DNA from: Styela clava
Taxonomy: Eukaryota > Chordata > Ascidiacea > Stolidobranchia > Styelidae
Direction: 5' to 3'
Assembly (NCBI RefSeq): GCF_964204865.1
Contig: NC_135254.1
Span: 4,221,001 to 4,285,000, forward strand
DNA length: 64,000 nucleotides
This document shows positions 47,840 through 60,371 of this stretch, in pieces. Numbering within the stretch: the stretch's first letter is position 1; each line of letters opens with the position of its first letter. The translations under genes and the position numbers were made by a program. The notes below the pieces were generated by a model. It did no database searches. It was not told the DNA's origin and worked only from the letters and a program-made list of their open reading frames with translations.

Positions 47840-48415
47840 TTATATACTTGCTCACTACCAATAATCTTGTTGTCTTTCGAGTTAGGTCAAAGAGCGGCCA
47901 CGCTGCTTTCATTAGTTGTGGCCGTATTGATCCTCGTTTGGGTGTGTTATATTTCTCATGACCAATCTTACAATCCATTTATTGATATTATTCCATGACA
48001 TGCTTTGCCATTATCCAAGTTATCCCTTTATCCGACCGTCCTTGCTTGCAGTTCCACATTCAGATTGTGCTGCCATTGATTGAGCAATAGAATGAGCGCC
48101 TAGTTTCGGAAATATCGTTATTCTCTGTTTAGGGTACGTATCGGAGCTGCGGCTCTTTGTTTATAGTTTAATGTTTCAACCCCTGGTCCTTGCTATTTCT
48201 TGTAAAGTTGTTCAGCTTCATTCTGCATCGGATGGCAAAAAACTCACGATGTATCACATAAAAGATTTGAACGCAATGAATCGTATTTTATGTTACTGAC
48301 AGACGAATCAAATAAAATTGCAACTTTTGCACATATCGTTTTTATTGTTGAGAACTTCTTTTCAACGTTTAGCATAGAACATTCATTCATGATGCGCAAC
48401 CAATCGCCACAAATC

Positions 48416-48577
48416 ATACTTACCTGACGAGGCAGTCAACCGCGATCACGAAGGCGGTTCTGCCTAGGCGAGGTTTAGTCATTGCACCCAGGCTAAATTG
48501 ACCCTAGCGATTATCCCAAATGTGGATAACTCGGTCGCGTAATTTCTGCTAGTGGGACTGCGTTCGCGCTGTCCCTT
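48416..48577 (+). ncRNA. U1: U1 snRNA, copy 67 (stem IV variant)
   Basis: A77G, U123C, one G lost, A157G. Promoter P3. Counterpart of copy 5. Confidence 0.92.
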
Positions 48578-49139
48578 TTATATATTTGCTTAGGTCAATG
48601 AGCGGCCACGTTGCTTTCATTAGTTGTGGCCGTATTGATCCTCGTTTGGGTGTGGTATATTTCTCATGAACAATCTTACAATCCATTCATTGATATTATT
48701 CCATGACATGCCTTGCCATTATCCAAGTTATTTCCTTTATCCAACCGTCTCTAGATTGATTCCTTATTTGCAGTTCCACATTCAGATTGTGTTGCCATTG
48801 ATTGAGCAATAGAATGAGCGCCAAGATTTGGAAGTATAATTGTTTGCTGTCCAAGGGTACGTATTGGGGCTGTGGCTCTTTGTTTATAGTTTATTATTTT
48901 AAACCCTGGCTCTTTGCTATTTCTTGTAAAGTTGTTCAGCTACATTCTGCATCGGATGGCAAAGAACTCGCGATGTCTCACATAAAAGATTTGAACGCCA
49001 TGAATCGTATTCTACGTTACTGACAGACGAATCAATTAAAATTGCAACTTTTGCACATATCGTTTTTATTGTTGAGAACTTCTTCTCAACATTTAGTATA
49101 GAACATTCATTCATGATGCGCAACCAATCGTCACAAATC

Positions 49140-49302
49140 ATACTTACCTGACGAGGCAGTCAACCGCGATCACGAAGACGGTTCTGCCTAGGCGAGGTTT
49201 AGTCATTGCACCCAGACTAAATTGACCCTAGCGATTATCCCAAATGTGGATAACTCGGTCGTGTAATTTCTGCTTGTGGGGACTGCGTTCGCGCTATCCC
49301 TT
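49140..49302 (+). ncRNA. U1: U1 snRNA, copy 68
   Basis: G39A and A136U, as copy 6. Promoter P4. Confidence 0.92.
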
Positions 49303-49881
49303 TTATATATTTGCTCACGACCAATATCCTGTTGGCTTACGAGTTAGGTCAATGAGCGGCCACGTTGCTTTCATTAGTTGTGGCCGTATTGATCCTCGTT
49401 TGGGTGTGTTATATTTCTCATGACCAATCTTACAATCCATTTATTTATATTATTCCATGACATGCCTTGCCATTATCCAAGTTATCCCTTTATCCAACCG
49501 TCTCTAGATTGATTCCTTATTTGCAGTTCCACATTCAGATTGTGTTGCCATTGATTGAGCAATAGAATGAGCGCCAAGATTTGGAAGTATCATTGTTTGC
49601 TGTCCAAGGTACGTAATGGGGCTGTGGCTCTTTGTTTATGGTTTAATATTTCAAACCCTGGCTCTTTGCTATTTCTTGTAAAGTTGTTCAGCTTCATTCT
49701 GCATAGAACTCGCGATGTATCACATAAAAGATTTGAACGCAATGAATCGTATTCTACGTTACTGACAGACGAATCAATTAAAATTGCAAATTTTGCACAT
49801 ATCGTTTTTATTGTTGAGAACTTCTTCTCAACATTTAGCATAGAACATTCATTCATGATGCGCAACCAATCGTCACAAATC

Positions 49882-50043
49882 ATACTTACCTGACGAGGCA
49901 GTCAACCGCGATCACGAAGACGGTTCTGCCTAGGCGAGGTTTAGTTATTGCACCCAGACTAAATTGACCCTAGCGATTATCCCAAATGTAGATAACTCGG
50001 TCGCGTAATTTCTGCTAGTGGGACTGCGTTCGCGCTGTCCATT
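49882..50043 (+). ncRNA. U1: U1 snRNA, copy 69 (stem IV variant)
   Basis: G39A, C65U (wobble closing the U1A loop), G109A, U123C, one G lost, A157G, C161A. Promoter P1. The unit is 712 bp, a length found only here. Confidence 0.9.
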
Positions 50044-50593
50044 TTATATATTTGCTTAGGTCAATGAGCGGCCACGTTGCTTTCATTAGTTGTGGCCGTA
50101 TTGATCCTCGTTTGGGTGTGTTATATTTCTCATGACCAATCTTACAATCCATTGATTTATATTATTCCATGACATGCCTTGCCATTATCCAAGTTATCCC
50201 TTTATCCAACCGTCTCTAGATTGATTCCTTATTTGCAGTTCCACATTCAGATTGTGTTGCCATTGATTGAGCAATAGAATGAGCGCCAAGATTTGGAAGT
50301 ATCATTGTTTGCTGTCCAAGGTACGTAATGGGGCTGTGGCTCTTTGTTTATAGTTTAATATTTCAAACCCTGGCTCTTTGCTATTTCTTGTAAAGTTGTT
50401 CAGCTTCATTCTGCATAGAACTCGCGATGTATCACATAAAAGATTTGAACGCAATGAATCGTATTCTACGTTACTGACAGACGAATCAATTAAAATTGCA
50501 AATTTTGCACATATCGTTTTTATTGTTGAGAACTTCTTCTCAACATTTAGCATAGAACATTCATTCATGATGCGCAACCAATCGTCACAAATC

Positions 50594-50755
50594 ATACTTA
50601 CCTGACGAGGCAGTCAACCGCGATCACGAAGACGGTTCTGCCTAGGCGAGGTTTAGTTATTGCACCCAGACTAAATTGACCCTAGCGATTATCCCAAATG
50701 TAGATAACTCGGTCGCGTAATTTCTGCTAGTGGGACTGCGTTCGCGCTGTCCCTT
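50594..50755 (+). ncRNA. U1: U1 snRNA, copy 70 (stem IV variant)
   Basis: As copy 69 but without C161A: G39A, C65U, G109A, U123C, one G lost, A157G. Promoter P1. C65U is shared only by these two neighbours. Confidence 0.9.
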
Positions 50756-52073
50756 TTATATATTTGCTTAGGTCAATGAGCGGCCACGTTGCTTTCATTA
50801 GTTGTGGCCGTATTGATCCTCGTTTGGGTGTGTTATATTTCTCATGACCAATCTTACAATCCATTTATTTATATTATTCCATGACATGCCTTGCCATTAT
50901 CCAAGTTATCCATTTATCCAACCGTCTCTACATTGATTCCTTATTTGCAGTTCCACTTTCAGATTGTGTTGCCATTGATTGAGCAATAGAATGAGCGCCA
51001 AGATTCGGAAATATCATTATTCTCTGTTTAAGGTACGTATCGGAGCTGCGGCTCTTTGTTTATAGTTTGATATTTCAACCCCTGGTCCTTGCAATTTCTT
51101 GTAAAGTTGTTCAGTTTTATTCTGCCATCGGATGGCAAAGAACTCGCGATGTATCACATAAAAGATTTAAACGCAATGAATCGTATTCTACGTTACTGAC
51201 AGACGAATCAATTAAAATCGTAACTTTTGCACATATCGTTTTTATTGTTGAGAACTTCTTCTCAACATTTAGCATAGAACATTCATTCAGGATGCGCAAC
51301 CAATCGTCCCAAATCATACCTACCTGACGAGGCCGTCAACCGCGATCAAGAAGGCTGTTCTGCCTAGGCGAGGTTTAGTCATTGCACCCAGAATAAATTG
51401 ACCCTAGCGATTATTCCAAATGTGGATAACTCGGTCGTGTAATTTCTGCTTGTGAGGACTGCGTTCGCGCTATCCCTTTTATATATTTGCTCACGACCAA
51501 TATCCTGTTGGCTTGAGAGTTAGGTCAATGAGCGGCCACGTTGCTTCCATTAGTTGTGGCCGTATTGATCCTCGTTTGGGTGTGTTATATTTCTCATGAC
51601 CAATCTTACCATCCATTCATTTATATTATTTCATGACATGCCTTGCCATTATCCAAGTTATCCCTTTATCCAACCGTCTCTAGATTGATTGCTTATTTGC
51701 AGTTCCACATTCAGATTGTGTTGCCATTGATTGAGCAATAGAATGAGCGCCGAGATTTGGAAGTATCATTGTTTGCTGTCCAGGGTACGTATTGGGGCTG
51801 TGGCTCTTCGTTTATAGTTTAATATTTTGAACCCTGGCTCTTTGCTATTTCTTGTAAAGTTGTTCAGCTACATTCTGCATCGGATGGCAAAGAACTCGCG
51901 ATGTCTCACATAAAAGATTTGAACGCAATGAATCGTATTCTACGTTACTGACAGACGAATCAATTAAAATTGCAACTTTTGCACATATCGTTTTTATTGT
52001 GGAGAACTTCTTCTCAACGTTTAGCATAGAACATTCATTCATGATGCGCAACCAATCGTCACAAACCATACTT
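50600..52073 (+). repeat. Block matching 12557-14030
   Basis: Intervals 722+752 at an offset of 38043 bp, including the divergent U5C gene in both. Confidence 0.82.
51316..51478 (+). ncRNA. U1: Divergent U1 snRNA variant, copy 71 (altered 5' end, probable pseudogene)
   Basis: U5C, A19C, C34A, G41U, C78A, C100U, A136U and G140A. It is the relative of copy 19, 38043 bp away, but retains G109. The same splice-site-pairing change (AUACCUACCUG) and damaged stem-loop I occur with an intact PSEA (P1). Confidence 0.85.
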
Positions 52074-52230
52074 ACCTGACGAGGCAGTCAACCGCGATCA
52101 CGAAGACGGTTCTGCCTAGGCGAGGTTTAGTCATTGCACCCAGACTAAATTGACCCTAGCGATTATCCCAAATGTGGATAACTCGGTCGTGTAATTTCTG
52201 CTAGTGGGGACTGCGTTCGCGCTATCCCTT
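52068..52230 (+). ncRNA. U1: U1 snRNA, copy 72
   Basis: Single change G39A, combined with a P2g promoter; other full-length G39A copies have P1, P4 or P9, so this unit is recombinant. Confidence 0.92.
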
Positions 52231-52819
52231 TTATATATTTGCTCACGACCAATATCCTGTTGGCTTACGAGTTAGGTCAATGAGCGGCCACGTTGCTTTC
52301 ATTAGTTGTGGCCTTATTGATCCTCGTTTGGGTGTGGTATATTTCTCATGACCAATCTTACAATCCATTCATCGATATTATTCCATGACATGCCTTGCCA
52401 TTATCCAAGTTATTTCCTTTATCCAACCGTCTCTAGATTGATTCCTTATTTGCAGTTCCACATTCAGATTGTGTTGCCATTGATTGAGCAATAGAATGAG
52501 CGCCAAGATTTGGAAGTATCATTGTTTGCTGTCCAAGGTACGTATCGGGGCTGCGGCTCTTTGTTTATAGTTTAATATTTCAACCCCTGGTCCTTGCTAT
52601 TTCTTGTAAAGTTGTTCAGCTTCATTCTGCATCGGATGGCAAAAAACTCACGATGTATCACATAAAAGATTTGAACGCAATGAATCGTATTCTACGTTAC
52701 TGACAGACGAATCAATTAAAATTGCAACTTTTGCACATATCGTTTTTATTGTGGAGAACTTCTTCTCAACGTTTAGCATAGAACATTCATTCATGATGCG
52801 CAACCAATCGTCACAAACC

Positions 52820-52982
52820 ATACTTACCTGACGAGGCAGTCAACCGCGATCACGAAGGCGGTTCTGCCTAGGCGAGGTTTAGTCATTGCACCCAGACTAA
52901 ATTGACCCTAGCGATTATCCCAAATGTGGATAACTCGGTCGTGTAATTTCTGCTAGTGGGGACTGCGTTCGCGCTATCCCTT
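52820..52982 (+). ncRNA. U1: U1 snRNA, copy 73 (canonical)
   Basis: Identical to copy 1. Promoter P2g. Confidence 0.95.
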
Positions 52983-53571
52983 TTATATATTTGCTCACGA
53001 CCAATATCCTGTTGGCTTACGAGTTAGGTCAATGAGCGGCCACGTTGCTTTCATTAGTTGTGGCCTTATTGATCCTCGTTTGGGTGTGGTATATTTCTCA
53101 TGAACAATCTTACAATCCATTCATTGATATTATTCCATGACATGCCTTGCCATTATCCAAGTTATTTCCTTTATCCAACCGTCTCTAGATTGATTCCTTA
53201 TTTGCAGTTCCACATTCAGATTGTGTTGCCATTGATTGAGCAATAGAATGAGCGCCAAGATTTGGAAGTATCATTGTTTGCTGTCCAAGGTACGTATCGG
53301 GGCTGCGGCTCTTTGTTTATAGTTTAATATTTCAACCCCTGGTCCTTGCTATTTCTTGTAAAGTTGTTCAGCTTCATTCTGCATCGGATGGCAAAAAACT
53401 CACGATGTATCACATAAAAGATTTGAACGCAATGAATCGTATTCTACGTTACTGACAGACGAATCAATTAAAATTGCAACTTTTGCACATATCGTTTTTA
53501 TTGTGGAGAACTTCTTCTCAACGTTTAGCATAGAACATTCATTCATGATGCGCAACCAATCGTCACAAACC

Positions 53572-53734
53572 ATACTTACCTGACGAGGCAGTCAACCGCG
53601 ATCACGAAGGCGGTTCTGCCTAGGCGAGGTTTAGTCATTGCACCCAGACTAAATTGACCCTAGCGATTATCCCAAATGTGGATAACTCGGTCGTGTAATT
53701 TCTGCTAGTGGGGACTGCGTTCGCGCTATCCCTT
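53572..53734 (+). ncRNA. U1: U1 snRNA, copy 74 (canonical)
   Basis: Identical to copy 1. Promoter P2g. Confidence 0.95.
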
Positions 53735-54310
53735 TTATATACTTGCTCACTACCAATAATCTTGTTGTCTTTCGAGTTAGGTCAAAGAGCGGCCACGCTG
53801 CTTTCATTAGTTGTGGCCGTATTGATCCTCGTTTGGGTGTGTTATATTTCTCATGACCAATCTTACAATCCATTTATTGATATTATTCCATGACATGCTT
53901 TGCCATTATCCAAGTTATCCCTTTATCCGACCGTCCTTGCTTGCAGTTCCACATTCAGATTGTGTTGCCATTGATTGAGCAATAGAATGAGCGCCTAGTT
54001 TCGGAAATATCGTTATTCTCTGTTTAGGGTACGTATCGGAGCTGCGGCTCTTTGTTTATAGTTTAATGTTTCAACCCCTGGTCCTTGCTATTTCTTGTAA
54101 AGTTGTTCAGCTTCATTCTGCATCGGATGGCAAAAAACTCACGATGTATCACATAAAAGATTTGAACGCAATGAATCGTATTCTATGTTACTGACAGACG
54201 AATCAAATAAAATTGCAACTTTTGCACATATCGTTTTTATTGTTGAGAACTTCTTTTCAACGTTTAGCATAGAACATTCATTCATGATGCGCAACCAATC
54301 GCCACAAATC

Positions 54311-54472
54311 ATACTTACCTGACGAGGCAGTCAACCGCGATCACGAAGGCGGTTCTGCCTAGGCGAGGTTTAGTCATTGCACCCAGGCTAAATTGACCCT
54401 AGCGATTATCCCAAATGTGGATAACTCGGTCGCGTAATTTCTGCTAGTGGGACTGCGTTCGCGCTGTCCCTT
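54311..54472 (+). ncRNA. U1: U1 snRNA, copy 75 (stem IV variant)
   Basis: A77G, U123C, one G lost, A157G. Promoter P3. Its spacer switches type at about 54800, where AAACCCTGGTCC replaces AAACCCTGGCTC. Confidence 0.92.
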
Positions 54473-55033
54473 TTATATATTTGCTTAGGTCAATGAGCGG
54501 CCACGTTGCTTTCATTAGTTGTGGCCGTATTGATCCTCGTTTGGGTGTGGTATATTTCTCATGAACAATCTTACAATCCATTCATTGATATTATTCCATG
54601 ACATGCCTTGCCATTATCCAAGTTATTTCCTTTATCCAACCGTCTCTAGATTGATTCCTTATTTGCAGTTCCACATTCAGATTGTGTTGCCATTGATTGA
54701 GCAATAGAATGAGCGCCAAGATTTGGAAGTATAATTGTTTGCTGTCCAAGGGTACGTATTGGGGCTGTGGCTCTTTGTTTATAGTTTATTATTTTAAACC
54801 CTGGTCCTTGCTATTTCTTGTAAAGTTGTTCAGCTTCATTCTGCATCGGATGGCAAAAAACTCACGATGTATCACATAAAAGATTTGAACGCAATGAATC
54901 GTATTCTACGTTACTGACAGACGAATCAATTAAAATTGCAACTTTTGCACATATCGTTTCTATTGTGGAGAACTCCTTCTCAACGTTTAGCATAGAACAT
55001 TCATTCATGATGCGCAACCAATCGTCACAAACC

Positions 55034-55196
55034 ATACTTACCTGACGAGGCAGTCAACCGCGATCACGAAAGCGGTTCTGCCTAGGCGAGGTTTAGTCAT
55101 TGCACCCAGACTAAATTGACCCTAGCGATTATCCCAAATGTGAATACCTCGGTCGTGTAATTTCTGCTAGTGGGGACTGCGTTCGCGCTATCCCTT
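55034..55196 (+). ncRNA. U1: U1 snRNA, copy 76
   Basis: G38A in the U1-70K loop, plus G110A and A114C, which together break two stem III pairs. Promoter P8. Confidence 0.9.
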
Positions 55197-55785
55197 TTAT
55201 ATATTTGCTCACGACCAATATCCTGTTGGCTTACGAGTTAGGTCAATGAGCGGCCACGTTGCTTTCATTAGTTGTGGCCTTATTGATCCTCGTTTGGGTG
55301 TGGTATATTTCTCATGAACAATCTTACAATCCATTCATTGATATTATTCCATGACATGCCTTGCCATTATCCAAGTTATTTCCTTTATCCAACCGTCTCT
55401 AGATTGATTCCTTATTTGCAGTTCCACATTCAGATTGTGTTGCCATTGATTGAGCAATAGAATGAGCGCCAAGATTTGGAAGTATCATTGTTTGCTGTCC
55501 AAGGTACGTATCGGGGCTGCGGCTCTTTGTTTATAGTTTAATATTTCAACCCCTGGTCCTTGCTATTTCTTGTAAAGTTGTTCAGCTTCATTCTGCATCG
55601 GATGGCAAAAAACTCACGATGTATCACATAAAAGATTTGAACGCAATGAATCGTATTCTACGTTACTGACAGACGAATCAATTAAAATTGCAACTTTTGC
55701 ACATATCGTTTTTATTGTGGAGAACTTCTTCTCAACGTTTAGCATAGAACATTCATTCATGATGCGCAACCAATCGTCACAAACC

Positions 55786-55948
55786 ATACTTACCTGACGA
55801 GGCAGTCAACCGCGATCACGAAGGCGGTTCCGCCTAGGCGAGGTTTAGTCATTGCACCCAGACTAAATTGACCCTAGCGATTATCCCAAATGTGGATAAC
55901 TCGGTCGTGTAATTTCTGCTAGTGGGGACTGCGTTCGCGCTATCCCTT
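55786..55948 (+). ncRNA. U1: U1 snRNA, copy 77
   Basis: Single change U46C, an A-C mismatch in the lower stem I helix. Promoter P2g. Confidence 0.93.
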
Positions 55949-56524
55949 TTATATACTTGCTCACTACCAATAATCTTGTTGTCTTTCGAGTTAGGTCAAA
56001 GAGCGGCCACGCTGCTTTCATTAGTTGTGGCCGTATTGATCCTCGTTTGGGTGTGTTATATTTCTCATGACCAATCTTACAATCCATTTATTGATATTAT
56101 TCCATGACATGCTTTGCCATTATCCAAGTTATCCCTTCATCCGACCGTCCTTGCTTGCAGTTCCACATTCAGATTGTGTTGCCATTGATTGAGCAATAGA
56201 ATGAGCGCCTAGTTTCGGAAATAGCGTTATTCTCTGTTTAGGGTACGTATCGGAGCTGCGGCTCTTTGTTTATAGTTTAATGTTTCAACCCCTGGTCCTT
56301 GCTATTTCTTGTAAAGTTGTTCAGCTTTATTCTGCATCGGATGGCAAAAAACTCACGATGTATCACATAAAAGATTTGAACGCAATGAATCGTATTCTAT
56401 GTTACTGACAGACGAATCAAATAAAATTGCAACTTTTGCACAAATCGTTTTTATTGTTGAGAACTTCTTTTCAACGTTTAGCATAGAACATTCATTCATG
56501 ATGCGCAACCAATCGCCACAAGTC

Positions 56525-56686
56525 ATACTTACCTGACGAGGCAGTCAACCGCGATCACGAAGGCGGTTCTGCCTAGGCGAGGTTTAGTCATTGCACCCAG
56601 GCTAAATTGACCCTAGCGATTATCCCAAATGTGGATAACTCGGTCGCGTAATTTCTGCTAGTGGGACTGCGTTCGCGCTGTCCCTT
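56525..56686 (+). ncRNA. U1: U1 snRNA, copy 78 (stem IV variant)
   Basis: A77G, U123C, one G lost, A157G. Promoter P3, with CACAAGTC just before the start. Confidence 0.92.
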
Positions 56687-57248
56687 TTATATATTTGCTT
56701 AGGTCAATGAGCGGCCACGTTGCTTTCATTAGTTGTGGCCGTATTGATCCTCGTTTGGGTGTGGTATATTTCTCATGAACAATCTTACAATCCATTCATT
56801 GATATTATTCCATGACATGCCTTGCCATTATCCAAGTTATTTCCTTTATCCAACCGTCTCTAGATTGATTCCTTATTTGCAGTTCCACATTCAGATTGTG
56901 TTGCCATTGATTGAGCAATAGAATGAGCGCCAAGATTTGGAAGTATAATTGTTTGCTGTCCAAGGGTACGTATTGGGGCTGTGGCTCTTTGTTTATAGTT
57001 TATTATTTTAAACCCTGGCTCTTTGCTATTTCTTGTAAAGTTGTTCAGCTACATTCTGCATCGGATGGCAAAGAACTCGCGATGTCTCACATAAAAGATT
57101 TGAACGCCATGAATCGTATTCTACGTTACTGACAGACGAATCAATTAAAATTGCAACTTTTGCACATATCGTTTTTATTGTTGAGAACTTCTTCTCAACA
57201 ATTAGTATAGAACATTCATTCATGATGCGCAACCAATCGTCACAAATC

Positions 57249-57411
57249 ATACTTACCTGACGAGGCAGTCAACCGCGATCACGAAGACGGTTCTGCCTAG
57301 GCGAGGTTTAGTCATTGCACCCAGACTAAATTGACCCTAGCGATTATCCCAAATGTGGATAACTCGGTCGTGTAATTTCTGCTTGTGGGGACTGCGTTGG
57401 CGCTATCCCTT
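57249..57411 (+). ncRNA. U1: U1 snRNA, copy 79 (cap UUGG)
   Basis: G39A, A136U and C151G; the last changes the stable UUCG cap of stem IV to UUGG. Promoter P9 (CAACAATTAGT), two changes inside the PSEA core relative to P1. Confidence 0.9.
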
Positions 57412-57990
57412 TTATATATTTGCTCACGACCAATATCCTGTTGGCTTACGAGTTAGGTCAATGAGCGGCCACGTTGCTTTCATTAGTTGTGGCCGTATTG
57501 ATCCTCGTTTGGGTGTGTTATATTTCTCATGACCAATCTTACAATCCATTTATTTATATTATTCCATGACATGCCTTGCCATTATCCAAGTTATCCCTTT
57601 ATCCAACCGTCTCTAGATTGATTCCCTTTTTGCAGTTCCACATTCAGATTGTGTTGCCATTGATTGAGCAATAGAATGAGCGCCAAGATTTGGAAGTATC
57701 ATTGTTTGCTGTCCAAGGTACGTATTGGGGCTGTGGCTCTTTGTTTATAGTTTAATATTTCAAACCCTGGCTCTTTGCTATTTCTTGTAAAGTTGTTCAG
57801 CTTCATTCTGCATAGAACTCGCGATGTATCACATAAAAGATTTGAACGCAATGAATCGTATTCTACGTTACTGACAGACGAATCAATTAAAATTGCAACT
57901 TTTGCACATATCGTTTCTATTGTGGAGAACTCCTTCTCAACGTTTAGCATAGAACATTCATTCATGATGCGCAACCAATCGTCACAAACC

Positions 57991-58153
57991 ATACTTAACT
58001 GACGAGGCAGTCAACCGCGATCACGAAGGCGGTTCTGCCTAGGCGAGGTTTAGTCATTGCACCCAGACTAAATTGACCCTAGCGATTATCCCAAATGTGA
58101 ATACCTCGGTCGTGTAATTTCTGCTAGTGGGGACTGCGTTCGCGCTATCCCTT
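57991..58153 (+). ncRNA. U1: U1 snRNA with mutated splice-site-pairing base, copy 80
   Basis: C8A gives AUACUUAACUG. Nt 8 pairs with the invariant G at intron position +1, so normal 5' splice-site recognition should be lost. Also G110A and A114C in stem III. Promoter P8. The rest of the gene is full length. Its close relative copy 83 has the normal base. Confidence 0.88.
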
Positions 58154-58742
58154 TTATATATTTGCTCACGACCAATATCCTGTTGGCTTACGAGTTAGGT
58201 CAATGAGCGGCCACGTTGCTTTCATTAGTTGTGGCCTTATTGATCCTCGTTTGGGTGTGGTATATTTCTCATGAACAATCTTACAATCCATTCATTGATA
58301 TTATTCCATGACATGCCTTGCCATTATCCAAGTTATTTCCTTTATCCAACCGTCTCTAGATTGATTCCTTATTTGCAGTTTCACATTCAGATTGTGTTGC
58401 CATTGATTGAGCAATAGAATGAGCGCCAAGATTTGGAAGTATCATTGTTTGCTGTCCAAGGTACGTATCGGGGCTGCGGCTCTTTGTTTATAGTTTAATA
58501 TTTCAACCCCTGGTCCTTGCTATTTCTTGTAAAGTTGTTCAGCTTCATTCTGCATCGGATGGCAAAAAACTCACGATGTATCACATAAAAGATTTGAACG
58601 CAATGAATCGTATTCTACGTTACTGACAGACGAATCAATTAAAATTGCAACTTTTGCACATATCGTTTTTATTGTGGAGAACTTCTTCTCAACGTTTAGC
58701 ATAGAACATTCATTCATGATGCGCAACCAATCGTCACAAACC

Positions 58743-58904
58743 ATACTTACCTGACGAGGCAGTCAACCGCGATCACGAAGGCGGTTCCGCCTAGGCGAGG
58801 TTTAGTCATTGCACCCAGACTAAATTGACCCTAGCGATTATCCCAAATGTGGATAACTCGGTCGCGTAATTTCTGCTAGTGGGACTGCGTTCGCGCTGTC
58901 CCTT
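58743..58904 (+). ncRNA. U1: U1 snRNA, copy 81 (intragenic recombinant)
   Basis: U46C, U123C, one G lost, A157G, without A77G. The 5' part and promoter (P2g) match copies 77 and 84; the 3' part and spacer match copies 78 and 85. The exchange lies between nt 78 and 122, inside the gene. Confidence 0.92.
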
Positions 58905-59466
58905 TTATATATTTGCTTAGGTCAATGAGCGGCCACGTTGCTTTCATTAGTTGTGGCCGTATTGATCCTCGTTTGGGTGTGGTATATTTCTCATGAACAA
59001 TCTTACAATCCATTCATTGATATTATTCCATGACATGCCTTGCCATTATCCAAGTTATTTCCTTTATCCAACCGTCTCTAGATTGATTCCTTATTTGCAG
59101 TTCCACATTCAGATTGTGTTGCCATTGATTGAGCAATAGAATGAGCGCCAAGATTTGGAAGTATAATTGTTTGCTGTCCAAGGGTACGTATTGGGGCTGT
59201 GGCTCTTTGTTTATAGTTTATTATTTTAAACCCTGGCTCTTTGCTATTTCTTGTAAAGTTGTTCAGCTACATTCTGCATCGGATGGCAAAGAACTCGCGA
59301 TGTCTCACATAAAAGATTTGAACGCCATGAATCGTATTCTACGTTACTGACAGACGAATCAATTAAAATTGCAACTTTTGCACATATCGTTTTTATTGTT
59401 GAGAACTTCTTCTCAACAATTAGTATAGAACATTCATTCATGATGCGCAACCAATCGTCACAAATC

Positions 59467-59629
59467 ATACTTACCTGACGAGGCAGTCAACCGCGATCAC
59501 GAAGACGGTTCTGCCTAGGCGAGGTTTAGTCATTGCACCCAGACTAAATTGACCCTAGCGATTATCCCAAATGTGGATAACTCGGTCGTGTAATTTCTGC
59601 TTGTGGGGACTGCGTTGGCGCTATCCCTT
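59467..59629 (+). ncRNA. U1: U1 snRNA, copy 82 (cap UUGG)
   Basis: G39A, A136U, C151G, as copy 79, 2218 bp upstream. Promoter P9. Confidence 0.9.
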
Positions 59630-60208
59630 TTATATATTTGCTCACGACCAATATCCTGTTGGCTTACGAGTTAGGTCAATGAGCGGCCACGTTGCTTTCA
59701 TTAGTTGTGGCCGTATTGATCCTCGTTTGGGTGTGTTATATTTCTCATGACCAATCTTACAATCCATTTATTTATATTATTCCATGACATGCCTTGCCAT
59801 TATCCAAGTTATCCCTTTATCCAACCGTCTCTAGATTGATTCCCTTTTTGCAGTTCCACATTCAGATTGTGTTGCCATTGATTGAGCAATAGAATGAGCG
59901 CCAAGATTTGGAAGTATCATTGTTTGCTGTCCAAGGTACGTATTGGGGCTGTGGCTCTTTGTTTATAGTTTAATATTTCAAACCCTGGCTCTTTGCTATT
60001 TCTTGTAAAGTTGTTCAGCTTCATTCTGCATAGAACTCGCGATGTATCACATAAAAGATTTGAACGCAATGAATCGTATTCTACGTTACTGACAGACGAA
60101 TCAATTAAAATTGCAACTTTTGCACATATCGTTTCTATTGTGGAGAACTCCTTCTCAACGTTTAGCATAGAACATTCATTCATGATGCGCAACCAATCGT
60201 CACAAACC

Positions 60209-60371
60209 ATACTTACCTGACGAGGCAGTCAACCGCGATCACGAAGGCGGTTCTGCCTAGGCGAGGTTTAGTCATTGCACCCAGACTAAATTGACCCTAG
60301 CGATTATCCCAAATGTGAATACCTCGGTCGTGTAATTTCTGCTAGTGGGGACTGCGTTCGCGCTATCCCTT
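60209..60371 (+). ncRNA. U1: U1 snRNA, copy 83
   Basis: G110A and A114C in stem III; normal ACCUG end. Promoter P8. Confidence 0.91.

Larger units (their letters stand above)
43936..48421 (+). repeat. Block matching 19186-23671
   Basis: Same interval series (752,752,739,752,752,739) at a constant offset of 24750 bp. It shares the AAAC type, the A66G type with P5 promoter, and the loop I type, but its copies have extra or missing single changes, so it is older than the 8-kb duplication. Confidence 0.8.
45440..49887 (+). repeat. Block matching 143-4590
   Basis: Interval series 739,752,752,739,724,742 at a constant offset of 45297 bp, with matching haplotypes in each position. Confidence 0.82.
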
